A DNA stretch of 64,000 nucleotides from Pseudomonas viridiflava. Lineage in GTDB: Bacteria > Pseudomonadota > Gammaproteobacteria > Pseudomonadales > Pseudomonadaceae. Numbering within the stretch: the first letter of the stretch is position 1; every line of letters begins with the position of its first letter. Shown here in pieces: positions 19,338 through 29,900 of the stretch. The DNA lies in contig NZ_RBTP01000076.1 in NCBI RefSeq assembly GCF_003702045.1, positions 120,257 through 184,256 on the forward strand. Direction: 5' to 3'. The notes beneath the pieces are model-generated. The model had not been told where the DNA came from. It did not search any database and saw only the letters and a program-made list of their open reading frames with translations. Both the position numbers and the translations under genes were made by a program.

Positions 19338-20243
19338 ATGCTCAACAAACGCCATTTGCCCTCAATCGCTGCGCTGCAATGCTTTGAAGCAGTGACCCGG
19401 CACCTGAGCTTTACCCGAGCGGCAGAGGAACTGAACCTGACTCAGAGCGCGGTGAGCAAGCAGGTGGCGCAGCTGGAAGAACTGGTCCAGCACTTGCTGT
19501 TTCAGCGGGTGCGCCGCCGCCTGCAACTGACCCCTGCTGGCGCGTTGTATCTGGCCGAGGTGCGCAAGATCCTCAATCAGGTCGAGATGTCTACGCACTT
19601 CCTGCGCTCCTATGGCGGGGAAACCGAAGTGCTGCGCGTCTCGACACCCTCGACCTTCGGCGCGCGCTGGCTGGTGCCACGCCTCAAAGGCTGGCGTCTG
19701 CGTCATCCCCACATTCATCTGGACCTGCTCAACGAGCAGGAATCGGATGATCTGATCAAGGGCCGCTGCGACGTGTCGTTCTATTTCGGTCAGGCGGCCA
19801 TTCCCGGTGCCGAAAGCGTGAAGCTGTTTGGCGAAGAGCTCATTGCGGTGTGCGCGCCCGACAGCCTGCCCAAGGAGCCGCTGACCGATCCCACGCAGTT
19901 GAGCGAACTGGTGCTGTTGCAGAACGCCTTTCGCCCACAGGCCTGGCACGAGTGGTTCGAACGCCAGGGCTATCACACCGATCACAGCTATCATGGCCCG
20001 CGCTTCGAAACCTTCTACATGTGCATCCGCGCCGCGCAGGTCGGCTGCGGTGTTGCGTTGCTGCCGCGTTTCCTGGTGGAAGAGGAACTGGCTGAGGGCA
20101 AGCTGGTGATTGCATGGGAATTCGCATTGCCCAGCACCAACAGTGCCTATTACCTGTCCTATCCGGAGCACACCGCCGATGTGCCCAAAATACGGGTTTT
20201 TCTGCAATGGATGCTCGAACAGTTGGATCACCCGGCAACTTAA
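19338..20243 (+). CDS. LysR-family transcriptional regulator
   Basis: This 301-residue protein starts at MLNKRHLPSIAAL after an AGAGAAG ribosome binding site; an open frame from 19170 is not used. The winged helix-turn-helix is at about residues 8-67 (FTRAAEELNLTQSAVSKQVAQLE). The effector domain runs from about 92 to 295, with the ARWLVPRLKGWRLRHPHIHLDL strand typical of the GcvA/AmpR subgroup. It is placed divergently to the liv-type transporter, so it probably controls it or a linked amino-acid pathway. P. aeruginosa also has a LysR gene beside a similar transporter. The inducer is unknown. Confidence 0.88.
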   Translation: MLNKRHLPSIAALQCFEAVTRHLSFTRAAEELNLTQSAVSKQVAQLEELVQHLLFQRVRRRLQLTPAGALYLAEVRKILNQVEMSTHFLRSYGGETEVLRVSTPSTFGARWLVPRLKGWRLRHPHIHLDLLNEQESDDLIKGRCDVSFYFGQAAIPGAESVKLFGEELIAVCAPDSLPKEPLTDPTQLSELVLLQNAFRPQAWHEWFERQGYHTDHSYHGPRFETFYMCIRAAQVGCGVALLPRFLVEEELAEGKLVIAWEFALPSTNSAYYLSYPEHTADVPKIRVFLQWMLEQLDHPAT

Positions 20244-20341
20244 GGGCGACAATGCCCACCCAGCAGGCCGCAGGCTTTTTCTGAACACAAACGTAAAGCC
20301 GCGTGCCCCCTGTTATCCGGCTGCTCTGGAGACCCGAATTA

Positions 20342-21565
20342 ATGAGCGAGAGCGCCTTCTCCAATCGCATCGTGCAGAGCCTGCTCGATACCGATTTCTA
20401 CAAGCTGACCATGATGCAAGCTGTTCTGCACAACTACCCCAACGTCGACGTGGAATGGGAGTTTCGCTGCCGCAACGGTGAAGACCTTCGTCCGTACCTG
20501 GACGAAATACGGCATCAGATCGAGCTGTTGTGCGAACTGTCGCTGAGCCCTGAGCATCTGGCGTTCATGGAACGCATCACGTTCATGAAGCCTGACTTTC
20601 TGCGCTTTCTGGGGTTGTTCCGCTTCAACACCCGTTACGTGAAGACCAGTATCGAGAACGATGAGCTGTGCATTCGCCTGCATGGCCCGTGGCTGCATGT
20701 GATTTTGTTCGAAGTGCCGCTGCTGGCGATTGTCAGTGAAGTGCGCAATCGTCATCGCTACCCGAAAATCCTTCTCAGCCAGGCGCGCGAGCGTCTCTAC
20801 GACAAGTTCGAATGGCTGAACACCCATGCTGCGCCGGACGAGCTGGCCGAACTCAAGGTCGCGGATTTCGGGACGCGCCGCCGCTTCTCTTACAGGGTTC
20901 AGGAAGAAATCCTCGGTGTGCTCAAAAAGGACTTTCCGGGCCAGTTCGTGGGCACCAGCAACGTCCACCTGGCGCGCCAGCTTGACCTCAAGCCCCTGGG
21001 CACGATGGCTCACGAATGGATCATGGCCCACCAGCAACTGGGGCCGCGCCTGATCGACAGCCAGATTGCCGCGCTGGATTGTTGGGTTCGCGAGTATCGA
21101 GGACTGCTGGGTATCGCACTGACGGACTGCATCACCACCGACGCCTTTCTGACCGATTTCGATCTGTACTTCGCCAAGCTGTTCGACGGCTTGCGGCATG
21201 ATTCGGGCGACCCGGTGAAATGGGGCGAAAAATGCATCCTGCATTACCAGAAGCTGGGCATCGACCCGATGAGCAAGACATTGGTGTTCTCGGACGGCCT
21301 GAACCTGCCCAAAGCCCTGGAGATTTTCCGGGCACTGCGCGGACGCATCAATGTCAGTTTTGGTATCGGCACCAACCTGACGGCGGACATCCCCGGCATT
21401 GCGCCCATGAATATGGTGCTGAAAATGACGGCGTGCGCTGGCCAGCCCGTGGCCAAGATTTCCGACGAGCCAGGCAAGGCGCAATGTAAGGACCCCAACT
21501 TCGTCGCGTACCTGCGGCATGTGTTCAAAGTGCCGGACCTGCCGCCGTCCGATAAACCTGTTTGA
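20342..21565 (+). CDS. pncB: Nicotinate phosphoribosyltransferase
   Basis: This 407-residue enzyme forms nicotinate mononucleotide from nicotinate and PRPP with ATP hydrolysis, in the NAD salvage pathway. The start [10 protein letters not shown] follows GGAGACCC. Recognisable motifs are [15 protein letters not shown] at the N-terminus, [20 protein letters not shown], the loop [16 protein letters not shown] containing the His that is phosphorylated in studied homologues, and [15 protein letters not shown]. nadE follows after 26 bases on the same strand, so the two consecutive salvage steps are probably co-transcribed. Confidence 0.95.
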   Translation: MSESAFSNRIVQSLLDTDFYKLTMMQAVLHNYPNVDVEWEFRCRNGEDLRPYLDEIRHQIELLCELSLSPEHLAFMERITFMKPDFLRFLGLFRFNTRYVKTSIENDELCIRLHGPWLHVILFEVPLLAIVSEVRNRHRYPKILLSQARERLYDKFEWLNTHAAPDELAELKVADFGTRRRFSYRVQEEILGVLKKDFPGQFVGTSNVHLARQLDLKPLGTMAHEWIMAHQQLGPRLIDSQIAALDCWVREYRGLLGIALTDCITTDAFLTDFDLYFAKLFDGLRHDSGDPVKWGEKCILHYQKLGIDPMSKTLVFSDGLNLPKALEIFRALRGRINVSFGIGTNLTADIPGIAPMNMVLKMTACAGQPVAKISDEPGKAQCKDPNFVAYLRHVFKVPDLPPSDKPV

Positions 21566-21591
21566 GTTTGACTACCCACGAGGAGTGAATC

Positions 21592-22419
21592 ATGCACGCC
21601 GTACAGCGCCAGATTGCTGAACAGCTCAAGGTCCAGCCACCGTTCGCGGACCAGAATGCCCTGGAAGCCGAAGTCGCCCGCCGTGTCGACTTCATCAAGC
21701 AGTGCCTGCAAAACGCTCGCCTGAAGACGCTGGTGCTCGGCATCAGCGGTGGCGTCGACTCACTGACCGCCGGCCTGATTGCCCAGCGCGCCGTCAAGGA
21801 ACTGCGTGAAAGTACCGCAGACAACGCGTATCGCTTTGTCGCAGTGCGATTGCCGTACATGGTGCAGGCCGATGAACACGAAGCGCAGGCGTCGGTGGAT
21901 TTCATCGAACCGGATGAACGCCATACCGTGAACATCGGACCGAGCGTCAAGGCACTCGCGGCGGAAGTGAAGGCGTTCGAAGGTCACCCGGCCAGTGCCG
22001 TGGACTTCGTGCTCGGCAACACCAAGGCGCGTATGCGGATGATCGCGCAATACACCATCGCCGGTGCCTATCAGGGCCTGGTGATCGGCACCGACCACGC
22101 AGCGGAAGCGGTGATGGGGTTCTTCACCAAGTTCGGCGACGGCGCCTGCGACCTGGCACCGCTCAGCGGGCTGGTGAAAAACCAGGTGCGGGCCATCGCA
22201 CGTCATTTCGGCGCGCCGGAATCACTGGTCGAGAAAGTGCCGACGGCGGACCTGGAAGACCTCTCCCCCGGCAAACCGGACGAAGCTTCCCACGGTGTGA
22301 CCTACGCCGAGATCGACGCATTCCTGCACGGCCAGCCGGTGCGCGAAGAAGCGTTCAAGATCATCTGCGATACCTACGCTAAAACCCAGCACAAACGCGA
22401 ACTGCCTTACGCGCCGTAG
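21592..22419 (+). CDS. nadE: NH3-dependent NAD+ synthetase
   Basis: This 275-residue enzyme amidates deamido-NAD to NAD using ammonia. The PP-loop [10 protein letters not shown] lies near residue 52, and the conserved [25 protein letters not shown] region and the [15 protein letters not shown] loop are present. There is no N-terminal glutaminase (nitrilase) domain, so free ammonia is the expected donor. The ribosome binding site GAGGAG precedes the ATG closely. Its position behind pncB completes the nicotinate-to-NAD route apart from NadD. Confidence 0.96.
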   Translation: MHAVQRQIAEQLKVQPPFADQNALEAEVARRVDFIKQCLQNARLKTLVLGISGGVDSLTAGLIAQRAVKELRESTADNAYRFVAVRLPYMVQADEHEAQASVDFIEPDERHTVNIGPSVKALAAEVKAFEGHPASAVDFVLGNTKARMRMIAQYTIAGAYQGLVIGTDHAAEAVMGFFTKFGDGACDLAPLSGLVKNQVRAIARHFGAPESLVEKVPTADLEDLSPGKPDEASHGVTYAEIDAFLHGQPVREEAFKIICDTYAKTQHKRELPYAP

Positions 22420-22464
22420 GCGGTAAAGCAGCGACGTAGACGCATACCTGGTGAGGAGACTGGG

Positions 22465-22576
22465 TTGTGGGCGCGGACTTGTTCGCGAATGCTGCAGTTC
22501 AGTCGCCGAGTCTTCTTCGGATGTACTGACCTTTTCGCGGACAAACGGAACGCCGCCCGATCCGCTCCCACGGTCC
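22465..22576. repeat. Composite REP element (second family)
   Basis: GTGGGCGCGGACTTGTTCGCGAA at one end pairs with TTCGCGGACAA and GATCCGCTCCCAC at the other. The stretch around TTCGCGGACAAACGGAACGC recurs almost exactly at 57566-57605. It occupies the gap between the convergent nadE and azu genes. Confidence 0.75.
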
Positions 22577-22621
22577 GGTGTTCGTTGCAAGATTTGGCAG
22601 CGGCGAACACACGGCGGTCAG

Positions 22622-23068
22622 TTACTTCAGCGTCACACTGCCTTTCATCATCGCGATGTGGCCCGGGAAGGTGCAGAAGAACTCATAGCTCTCGGCCGGA
22701 TCAAGTTTGGACACATCGAAGGTGACCGAATCTTTCTCGCCCGCGCCGATCAGTTTGGTGTGGGCAATCACGCGTGTGTCGCCTTCCTTGAGGTAGTCCT
22801 TGTCGATACCGACGCTCATGCCATCAGTCGAAATACCTTGGGCGTCGGCTTTCTTGCTCAACACCCAGTTATGCCCCATGACATTCTTCGGCAGGCTGCC
22901 GGAGTGCGTGAGGTTGACGGTAAAGGACTTGCAGCTTTTGTCGATCTCGATGGACTTCTTGTCGAACATCATCTGATCGGTCGAATCGATGGTGGTGGAG
23001 CATTCGGCCGCCAGCAATTGACCACTGGCCAGCGTCAACAGGGAAATCGCTAAAAGCTTGCGGATCAT
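22622..23068 (-). CDS. azu: Azurin (blue copper protein)
   Basis: This 148-residue periplasmic electron carrier has a signal peptide (about 1-20) cleaved at LAAEC. The mature protein carries all copper ligands: His in MGHNWVLS, and Cys, His and Met in [14 protein letters not shown]. The structural disulfide Cys3-Cys26 type pair is present (ECSTTID and DKSCKSF). It exchanges electrons with cytochromes c. I see no ANR half-sites in the 60 bases before the start. The gene order pncB-nadE-azu matches other Pseudomonas chromosomes. Confidence 0.96.
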   Translation of the reverse strand: MIRKLLAISLLTLASGQLLAAECSTTIDSTDQMMFDKKSIEIDKSCKSFTVNLTHSGSLPKNVMGHNWVLSKKADAQGISTDGMSVGIDKDYLKEGDTRVIAHTKLIGAGEKDSVTFDVSKLDPAESYEFFCTFPGHIAMMKGSVTLK

Positions 23069-23413
23069 TTGAATCTCCAGGGCAGGTATTTCAGATTTAA
23101 AAGAGACGATTGAAAACAGAGCGTCTAAAAGCAGTTGGGTTCCAATGGCCTGCGCAACGCATCCGGACTATCGGTGCCATCGAAACAATCAAACAGCCAG
23201 ACATCGAGCGCCACTTTACCATCGGCACATCGCCCTCCCCATTGGAAAGACTTCATGCCGCTCAGTAGCCTGTTTCGCAGTGTGTTTGCCGCTTACGCCT
23301 GTGGCGCCACTGCCAGTTGCCCACACGACGCGTACGACAGGGCTCGGCACAGCGTCTGATTGATCGACGCTGCCCCAGTAATGAACGTTTCGCGGACGCA
23401 GGAATTAAGCCGG
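23069..23413. other. Intergenic stretch upstream of azu
   Basis: These 345 bases lie between azu and the transglutaminase gene. They must contain the azu promoter. Short open frames at 23135-23363 show no ribosome binding site or protein-like composition. No repeat or clear terminator was found. Confidence 0.35.
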
Positions 23414-24304
23414 TCAGGCGACCGGCATGACGGTGACACGCACTTCGGGATCATGCGTGCCGCCGCCCAGGATCACGCCGCGCAGGGGTGACACGTCCGA
23501 AAAGTCGCGCCCCCAGGCCAGGCTGATGTGCTCCAGCGCAGGCTGCACGTTGTTGGTCGGGTCGAAATCGACCCAGCCGGACGCGGGACAGAACACCGAC
23601 ACCCACGCATGAGAGGCATCCGCGCCGATCAGCCGTGGCTGCCCCGGCGGCGGCTGGGTCAGCAGATAACCGCTGACATAGCGCGCCGCCAGCCCGCGAG
23701 AGCGAAGGCACGCCAGCATCAGGTGCGCGAAGTCCTGACACACGCCACGTCGCCGCTCCAGCACCTCCACCAGCGGCGTCGCGACTTGTGTCGCCTCGCT
23801 GTCGAACGTGAATTCGTCGAAGATCTTTTCCATCAACGCCTGCACGCCCAGCAGCAGGGGACGTCCGGGCGGGAAGCAATCCTGCGAGAACTCGACGAAT
23901 GACCGTTTCAGGTGCACGTAGGGTGATTCGAAGCGGTAGCGGCAGGCGTCCAGAATGTCTTCGGTCATCGGCTTGGCGCTGTAGGTCAATGCGCTGCGGG
24001 TCACTTCCCATTCCGGGGACAGGTTGAAATCCAGATAGGGCCGCTCCAGCACTTCGATCTGCAAGCGCGCGTTGACCTGCAGCTCGTCATGCGGACGCTC
24101 GAAAGCCAGTCGGGTCAGCGGATTGCCGAACACGTCCAGCTCATCGCGGCGTGTCGTCGGCGTCGGAAAAATCTCCAGGCTCTGCTCGGTACAACGCTGC
24201 CACGGACTGCTGCGCGGCCACAGGTGGGCCAACTGCTGAGCCAGCGAAACAGGGCTGTCGTACTTGTAGTGCGTGTCGTGAAAAATCTGGTAAAGGGCGC
24301 TCAT
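23414..24304 (-). CDS. Transglutaminase-like cysteine peptidase family protein
   Basis: This 296-residue protein has an N-terminal bacterial transglutaminase-associated beta domain (about 1-95, YQIFHDTHYKYDSPVSLAQQ) and a transglutaminase-like core (about 150-260). The catalytic triad is visible: Cys in RRGVCQDFAHLM, His in DASHAWVSVF and Asp in GWVDFDPTN. No signal peptide is seen, so it is cytosolic. Its ATG overlaps the stop of the ATP-grasp/alpha-E gene by one base (TGATG). It is the last gene of the three-gene unit. The substrate is unknown; such proteins are predicted peptidases or amide-bond exchangers. Confidence 0.85.
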   Translation of the reverse strand: MSALYQIFHDTHYKYDSPVSLAQQLAHLWPRSSPWQRCTEQSLEIFPTPTTRRDELDVFGNPLTRLAFERPHDELQVNARLQIEVLERPYLDFNLSPEWEVTRSALTYSAKPMTEDILDACRYRFESPYVHLKRSFVEFSQDCFPPGRPLLLGVQALMEKIFDEFTFDSEATQVATPLVEVLERRRGVCQDFAHLMLACLRSRGLAARYVSGYLLTQPPPGQPRLIGADASHAWVSVFCPASGWVDFDPTNNVQPALEHISLAWGRDFSDVSPLRGVILGGGTHDPEVRVTVMPVA

Positions 24305-26811
24305 CAGACAGACACCGTGCGTTGGCTGACGTCATCGACGTGAGCAAAGTGACGCAACGCCAGACGATCAGAGGCCTGACCTGCGCTCTCGCCAATGCCT
24401 TGCAGCAAGTCGGCGAGCCCATCCAGCACCGCGTCGATGCTGCTTTGACCGAACAGCGGATTTTCCAGACTGCCCAGATCGAAGCTGGCCAGACGCTGGG
24501 CCAGCACGGTCAGGCTGTTATCACGCGGTGCGTCGAAGTTATCGCTCAGGCGGCGCAACGAACGCTGCACCAGCTTGAGTTGAAACAGCACCGCGTGGGG
24601 GTTCTGGTCGTCAAGCAACAGCAGGTCCAGGACTGGAATCAAGTGCGGCACCGCCATGTAGCGCGAGCGGTAGGTGATGCTGCTGTTGCCCAGTTCAAGC
24701 AACCACTCAAGATCCGCCTGATCCGACACCGTCGTGCCTCGCAAAAACGCGGCCAGGCTCATGCTGAGAAACTTCAGGCGCTCGATCCGTCGTCCGATCA
24801 TCAGAAAGCTCCAGCCTTCATCCCGGGTCATGTCATCCAGCGCAAAGCCCGACAGCGCCGCCAGCGACATCACCAGACGGTTGAGAAAATCCAGCAGCTC
24901 GCCAAAATCAGGCTCATCGGACTCCAGGCTCAACGCCTCGCGCTGCAACTCCACCAGCGCCTGCCAGTTTTCCCTGGACAGCTTGCCGCGCACCTGTGAG
25001 GCCGCCCATTGCAGACGCTGCAAATTGGCCCGCAGGCTGAACGGCCACTCCTCGCCCAACAGTGCGGTGAGCAAGCGATGCTGCAGCGATTCGTCTTCCT
25101 CGGCCTCGGGCAGCATGCCCAGGTTTTCGGCCAGGGTGACGGCGGCCTGCAACGCCTGCGGATCGTCATCGTCTACATAACGGGTGAACATGATGCGCAG
25201 CAGACGCGCGCTGTCGTCGCAGCGTTCGCAGTACCGTCCGAACCAGAACAGGTTTTCCACCACCCGCGACGGCAGATAGGGATCGCGCCGGATCAGGTCG
25301 TAGACGCCCAGGGCGCGCTGGCCTTTCCAGGGCTCGCCGGGGTGCTCTCCGGCAAACGAGCGTTCGCCCAAGACCCAGGTGTCCTTGCTGGCACCGCCAC
25401 GCTGCATGGAAACCACGTCCGCGTCGGCATCCGCCGCCACGCGGGTCAGGCCGCCAGGCAGCACACGGTAGCCATCAAGCCCCGCAACGGCATACACCCG
25501 CATGCCAATGGCACGTGGCTGCAACGCCTCGCCATCGGTCTGCAAGACCGGCGCATGAGACAGCTGCGCCAGCTCCTGCGCGACATAGGCATAAGGCCGG
25601 GCCTGCATCCGGGCAGCCAGCGCTTTGCGTTGCGCCTCGTCCAGGTCACGGCCGAAAACGGGCACGAAGTGTTGCGACGGAAACGCAGGCTTGATCAGCA
25701 GCTCAGGCAGTTTTTCCAGCGCCTGCGCCAGTACCGGCGGCTCGCCGCACCACCAGGTCGCCACGGACGGCAGGATCAGTGCTTCGCCGAACAAGTGCTC
25801 ACAGATTTTTGGTAGAAAGCCCAGCAGCCCAGGCGACTCCAGTACACCGCTGCCCAAAGCGTTGGCCACCAGCACATTGCCCTGACGTGCGGCTTCCAGC
25901 AGCCCCGGCACGCCGAGTGCAGAGTCGGTGCGCAATTCCAGCGGGTCGCAGAAGTCATCGTCCAGACGGCGCATGATGGCGTGTACCCGGCGCAGACCGC
26001 TGAGGGTCTTCAGAAAAACCGTGGCGTCACGAACTGTCAGGTCGCCACCTTCAACCAGCGGGTAGCCCAACTGCCGCGCCAGGTACAGATGTTCGAAATA
26101 GCTTTCGTTGAAACGCCCAGGTGTCAGCAGCACGATCAACGGCGCTTCGTTGCTGGTGGGCGCCTGACGCGCCAGCGTCTGTTGCAAAGCGCCGAAGAAA
26201 CCGGACAAGTGCCGCACCTGCAGGTCACGGTAGGTTTCCGGCAAGGCCCGGGCGACGATCTGGCGGTTCTCCAGCGCATAGCCTGCGCCGGACGGTGCCT
26301 GGGTGCGGTCAGCGGTCACCCACCAGCGGCCATCGGGCGTGCGCGCCAAGTCCACGGCGTACATGTGCAGAAACGTATTCTCAGGCGGCTTGATGCCTTG
26401 GCACGGCCACAGAAAGTTGTTGTGCCCATAGACCAGTTCGGCAGGCAGAAGCCCCTTGGCGATCAAGGTTTGCGGACCATACAAGTCCGCAAGTACCGCA
26501 TTGAGCAACCGTCCGCGTTGAGCAATCCCTGCGGCCACATGCGCCCATTCATCAGCCGGAATGATATGCGGCAGCAGGTCCAGTTCCCACGGACGGTCGG
26601 CTCCCTTGGGGTCGGCGTAGACGTTATAGGTCACGCCGTTTTCCTGAATCTGCCGGGTCAGCAATGCCTGACGCTGGGTCAGTTGCGCAGGCGAGCTGCG
26701 GCGCATGTGCTCGTAGAGCCGCCGCCAGTGCGGACGAACCGTTCCGTCGGCATCGAGCATCTCGTGGTAGGTACCCTCGGACAGCGGGTATCGGTCAAGC
26801 AAGTCGGGCAT
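24304..26811 (-). CDS. Circularly permuted ATP-grasp / alpha-E domain fusion protein
   Basis: This is about 835 residues from MPDLLDRYPLSEGTYHEM; upstream in-frame ATGs to 26886 add residues not typical of the family. The first about 490 residues match the circularly permuted ATP-grasp domain, with VYADPKGADRPWELDLLPHI, NFLWPCQGIKPPE and the GVPGLLEAARQGNVLVANALGSGVLESP stretch in pieces. The rest, from about YLPSRVVENLFWFGRYCERCD, is an alpha-E helical domain. ATP-grasp enzymes make amide bonds through acyl phosphates. Published domain analysis (the amidoligase survey of Iyer and colleagues) predicts a peptide ligase partner for the adjoining transglutaminases. No product is established. Confidence 0.8.
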   Translation of the reverse strand: MPDLLDRYPLSEGTYHEMLDADGTVRPHWRRLYEHMRRSSPAQLTQRQALLTRQIQENGVTYNVYADPKGADRPWELDLLPHIIPADEWAHVAAGIAQRGRLLNAVLADLYGPQTLIAKGLLPAELVYGHNNFLWPCQGIKPPENTFLHMYAVDLARTPDGRWWVTADRTQAPSGAGYALENRQIVARALPETYRDLQVRHLSGFFGALQQTLARQAPTSNEAPLIVLLTPGRFNESYFEHLYLARQLGYPLVEGGDLTVRDATVFLKTLSGLRRVHAIMRRLDDDFCDPLELRTDSALGVPGLLEAARQGNVLVANALGSGVLESPGLLGFLPKICEHLFGEALILPSVATWWCGEPPVLAQALEKLPELLIKPAFPSQHFVPVFGRDLDEAQRKALAARMQARPYAYVAQELAQLSHAPVLQTDGEALQPRAIGMRVYAVAGLDGYRVLPGGLTRVAADADADVVSMQRGGASKDTWVLGERSFAGEHPGEPWKGQRALGVYDLIRRDPYLPSRVVENLFWFGRYCERCDDSARLLRIMFTRYVDDDDPQALQAAVTLAENLGMLPEAEEDESLQHRLLTALLGEEWPFSLRANLQRLQWAASQVRGKLSRENWQALVELQREALSLESDEPDFGELLDFLNRLVMSLAALSGFALDDMTRDEGWSFLMIGRRIERLKFLSMSLAAFLRGTTVSDQADLEWLLELGNSSITYRSRYMAVPHLIPVLDLLLLDDQNPHAVLFQLKLVQRSLRRLSDNFDAPRDNSLTVLAQRLASFDLGSLENPLFGQSSIDAVLDGLADLLQGIGESAGQASDRLALRHFAHVDDVSQRTVSV

Positions 26812-26901
26812 GGGAGGCTCGGCAGGGCAGCAAAGGGACTTCATGTGGGCGCGGTCAGGTGGCGCGTCCGTGCGCACCCGACTCACTTTTTCAGTACGGA
26901 T

Positions 26902-29900
26902 TTAGTGAAGGCGCATATCCAGCGTCATCGGCAGTTCGTCGTTAATGTTGAGCGACGGGACCTCCAATTTGCCCGGCGTGTGGCCGATGCGGAAGAAACG
27001 CGACAGGCGACGGCTTTCCGCTTCGTTGGCGTTGACCGGCAGGGTTTCGTAATTACGTCCGCCAGGATGGGCGACATGATACTCGCAGCCGCCCAGCGAG
27101 CGCTGCATCCAGGTGTCGAGCAGGTCGAACACCAACGGCGCATGCACACCGATGGTCGGTTGCAGGCAGTTGGCAGGCTGCCAGGCGCGATAACGCACGC
27201 CCGCGACGAACTCCCCCTCCTGCCCTGTCGGCTGTAACGGCACCGGGACGCCATTGCAGGTCAGCATGTAGCGTTGCGGCGGCAGCCCCGTGAGATGCAC
27301 CTGCAGGCGCTCCAGCGATGAATCCACGTAGCGCACCGCCCCGCCGCCAGACCCCTCTTCGCCCAGCACATGCCAAGGCTCCAGCGCCTGACGCAGTTCC
27401 AGTTGAATGCCGTTGACGGCGTAGTCGCCGACTTTCGGGAAGCGGAACTCTAAATGCGCCGCAAACCAGTCGGCGCGCACCGGATAGCCAGCGCTGTTGA
27501 GATCGGCCACGACGTCAGCGAAGTCCTGCTCGATGAAGTGCGGCAGCATGAAGCGGTCATGCAACTGCGTGCCCCATCGCGCCAGCTTGGCGGGTGCGTA
27601 AGGCTCACGCCAGAAGCGAGCGACCAGCGCACGCAACAACAGCTGCTGAGCCAGGCTCATGCGGGCGTGCGGCGGCATTTCGAAGGCTCGCAGTTCCAGC
27701 AGGCCCAAACGGCCGGTGGCACCGTCTGGGGAATAGAGCTTATCGATGCAAAACTCGGCGCGGTGCGTGTTGCCGGTCACGTCGATCAGAAGGTTGCGCA
27801 ACAATCGATCAACCACCCACGGTGCGACCTCTTCGCCGGGCGCAGGCATTTGCGAGAACGCGATTTCCATCTCATACAACGAGTCGTTGCGCGCTTCGTC
27901 GATGCGCGGCGCCTGGGAGGTCGGCCCGATGAACAGGCCGGAAAACAGGTACGACAATGACGGATGATTGTGCCAGTAGCTGATCAGGCTGCGCAGCAGG
28001 TCAGGACGGCGCAGGAATGGCGAATCCGCAGGCGTTGCACCGCCCATGACAAAGTGGTTGCCGCCACCGGTTCCGGTGTGGCGACCGTCGATCATGAACT
28101 TCTCGGTGGTCAGCCGCGTCAGGCGCGCTTGCTCATAGAGAAACTCGGTGCGCTCTACCAGCTCGTCCCAACTGGCGGATGGCTGCACGTTGACTTCGAT
28201 CACACCTGGATCCGGGGTGATGCGGAAGTTGCACAGACGTGGGTCGCTCGGCGGCTCGTAGCCTTCCAGCAACACCGGGCACTTGAGTTCTTCGGCCGTC
28301 GCCTCGATCACCGCCACCAGCTCCAGGTAGTGCTCAAGCTTCTGCAACGGCGGCATGAACAGGTATAGACGACCGTCACGCGCCTCGGCGCACAAGGCGG
28401 TGCGGGTCAGCCAATCGGCGGACTCGTCGATCTTGGGCACGCGTTCTGCGTCGGTGTCGGAGGACTTGAGCTGCGCGATCAGCGAATCGCTGTCAGCCAG
28501 TTCGGGAAATGCCTGGTTATGGTCCGTCGGATGAATGAACGGGTACTCGGCCGCCTTGACCCAAGGCTGCGAAGCCAGCGGCAGGCGATAGCCCAGCGCC
28601 GAATCGCCCGGTACCAGACGGCAGTGGTCGTCGCGCAAATACCAACGCCCGCTCTGCCAGCTGTCGCCGTCGGCGGTGCGCGCCAGTGGCAGCACCTGGC
28701 CAATAACCTTGTCTAGCCCTTGAGCGAACACCTTGCGCAGACGCGCCCGCTCCATCTCCTCGCCGAGCCTTGAGTCCTCAGCGGTGACGTTAATCGGCAG
28801 CGCGCCTTCGCGCCACAGGTAGTAATAGTTGTCTTCGTAGGCCGGGAATACAAAACGGGTCGGCAGCTTCAGCCGCTCGGCCACGCTGGCAAGAAAACGC
28901 CCAGCCAGTTCGCCCGTGACGCCATAGTCTTCAGTCTCGCTGGCGATCAGCGCATTGTTGCGCCAGACCGGCTGACCGTCCTTGCGCCAAAAACAGTTCA
29001 ACGACCAGCGCGGCAATTGCTCGCCCGGATACCATTTGCCCTGCCCGAAATGCACGATGCCCAGCGGGGCGTAATGGGCGCGCATGCGCTGGAACAACTC
29101 GGCTGACAGCTCACGCTTTTTCGGACCAAGCGCTGCGGTGTTCCATTCCGCACCATCGCGGTCATCGATGGAAACAAAGGTCGGCTCGCCGCCCATCGTC
29201 AGCCGCACATCGTCGCGTTGCAGGTCGGCGTCGATCTGATGACCGAGGGCCTGAATGTCCTGCCACTGTTCTTCGGTATAGGGCTTGGTGACGCGCGGCG
29301 CTTCCCAGATACGCTCAACCGACATTTCATGGCTGAACTGCGTTTCGCACGGTTCGACCAGCCCGCTGATCGGCGCAGCAGACGACGGTTCCGGGCTGCA
29401 CGCCAACGGGATATGCCCCTCGCCTGCGAACAGACCGGAAGTGGCGTCCAGACCGACCCAGCCGGCACCTGGCAGATACACCTCGCACCAGGCGTGCAGG
29501 TCGGTGAAGTCAACATCCGTGCCGGACGGACCGTCCAGGGCAGCCACGTCGGCCTTGAGCTGAATCAGGTAGCCCGAGACAAAGCGCGCGGCCATGCCCA
29601 AGTGACGCAGCAATTGCACCAGTAACCAGGCCGAGTCGCGGCACGAGCCGGAGGCATTTTCCAGCGTGTATTCAGGCGTCTGTACACCCGGCTCCATACG
29701 AATCAGGTACGCAACGTCCTGGCTCAAGCGCTGGTTGAGCCCCACCAGAAAATCGATGGCAGGTATCGGTTCTCGGCTGATGCTGTCCAGATAGGCCTGA
29801 AACTTGGGCGTCAGCGGCAATTTTTCCAGGTACGGCGCCAGCTCGCGCTGCTCTTCGCTGGCGTACAGAAACGGAATGTTTTCGGCGTAGGGTTCGAGGA

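Noticed and set aside
22451-23053. A 200-residue plus-strand frame across the REP element and azu
   Set aside because: It starts inside a repeat element and is antisense to azurin, whose copper ligands prove the minus-strand gene.
23069-23130. An ANR (anaerobic) box before azu
   Set aside because: No TTGAT-N4-ATCAA-like sequence is present in the 60 bases before the start.
23135-23363. Small frames of 72-74 residues upstream of azu
   Set aside because: The products have no coherent hydrophobic core, no ribosome binding site and mixed composition; the interval is better explained as the azu promoter region.
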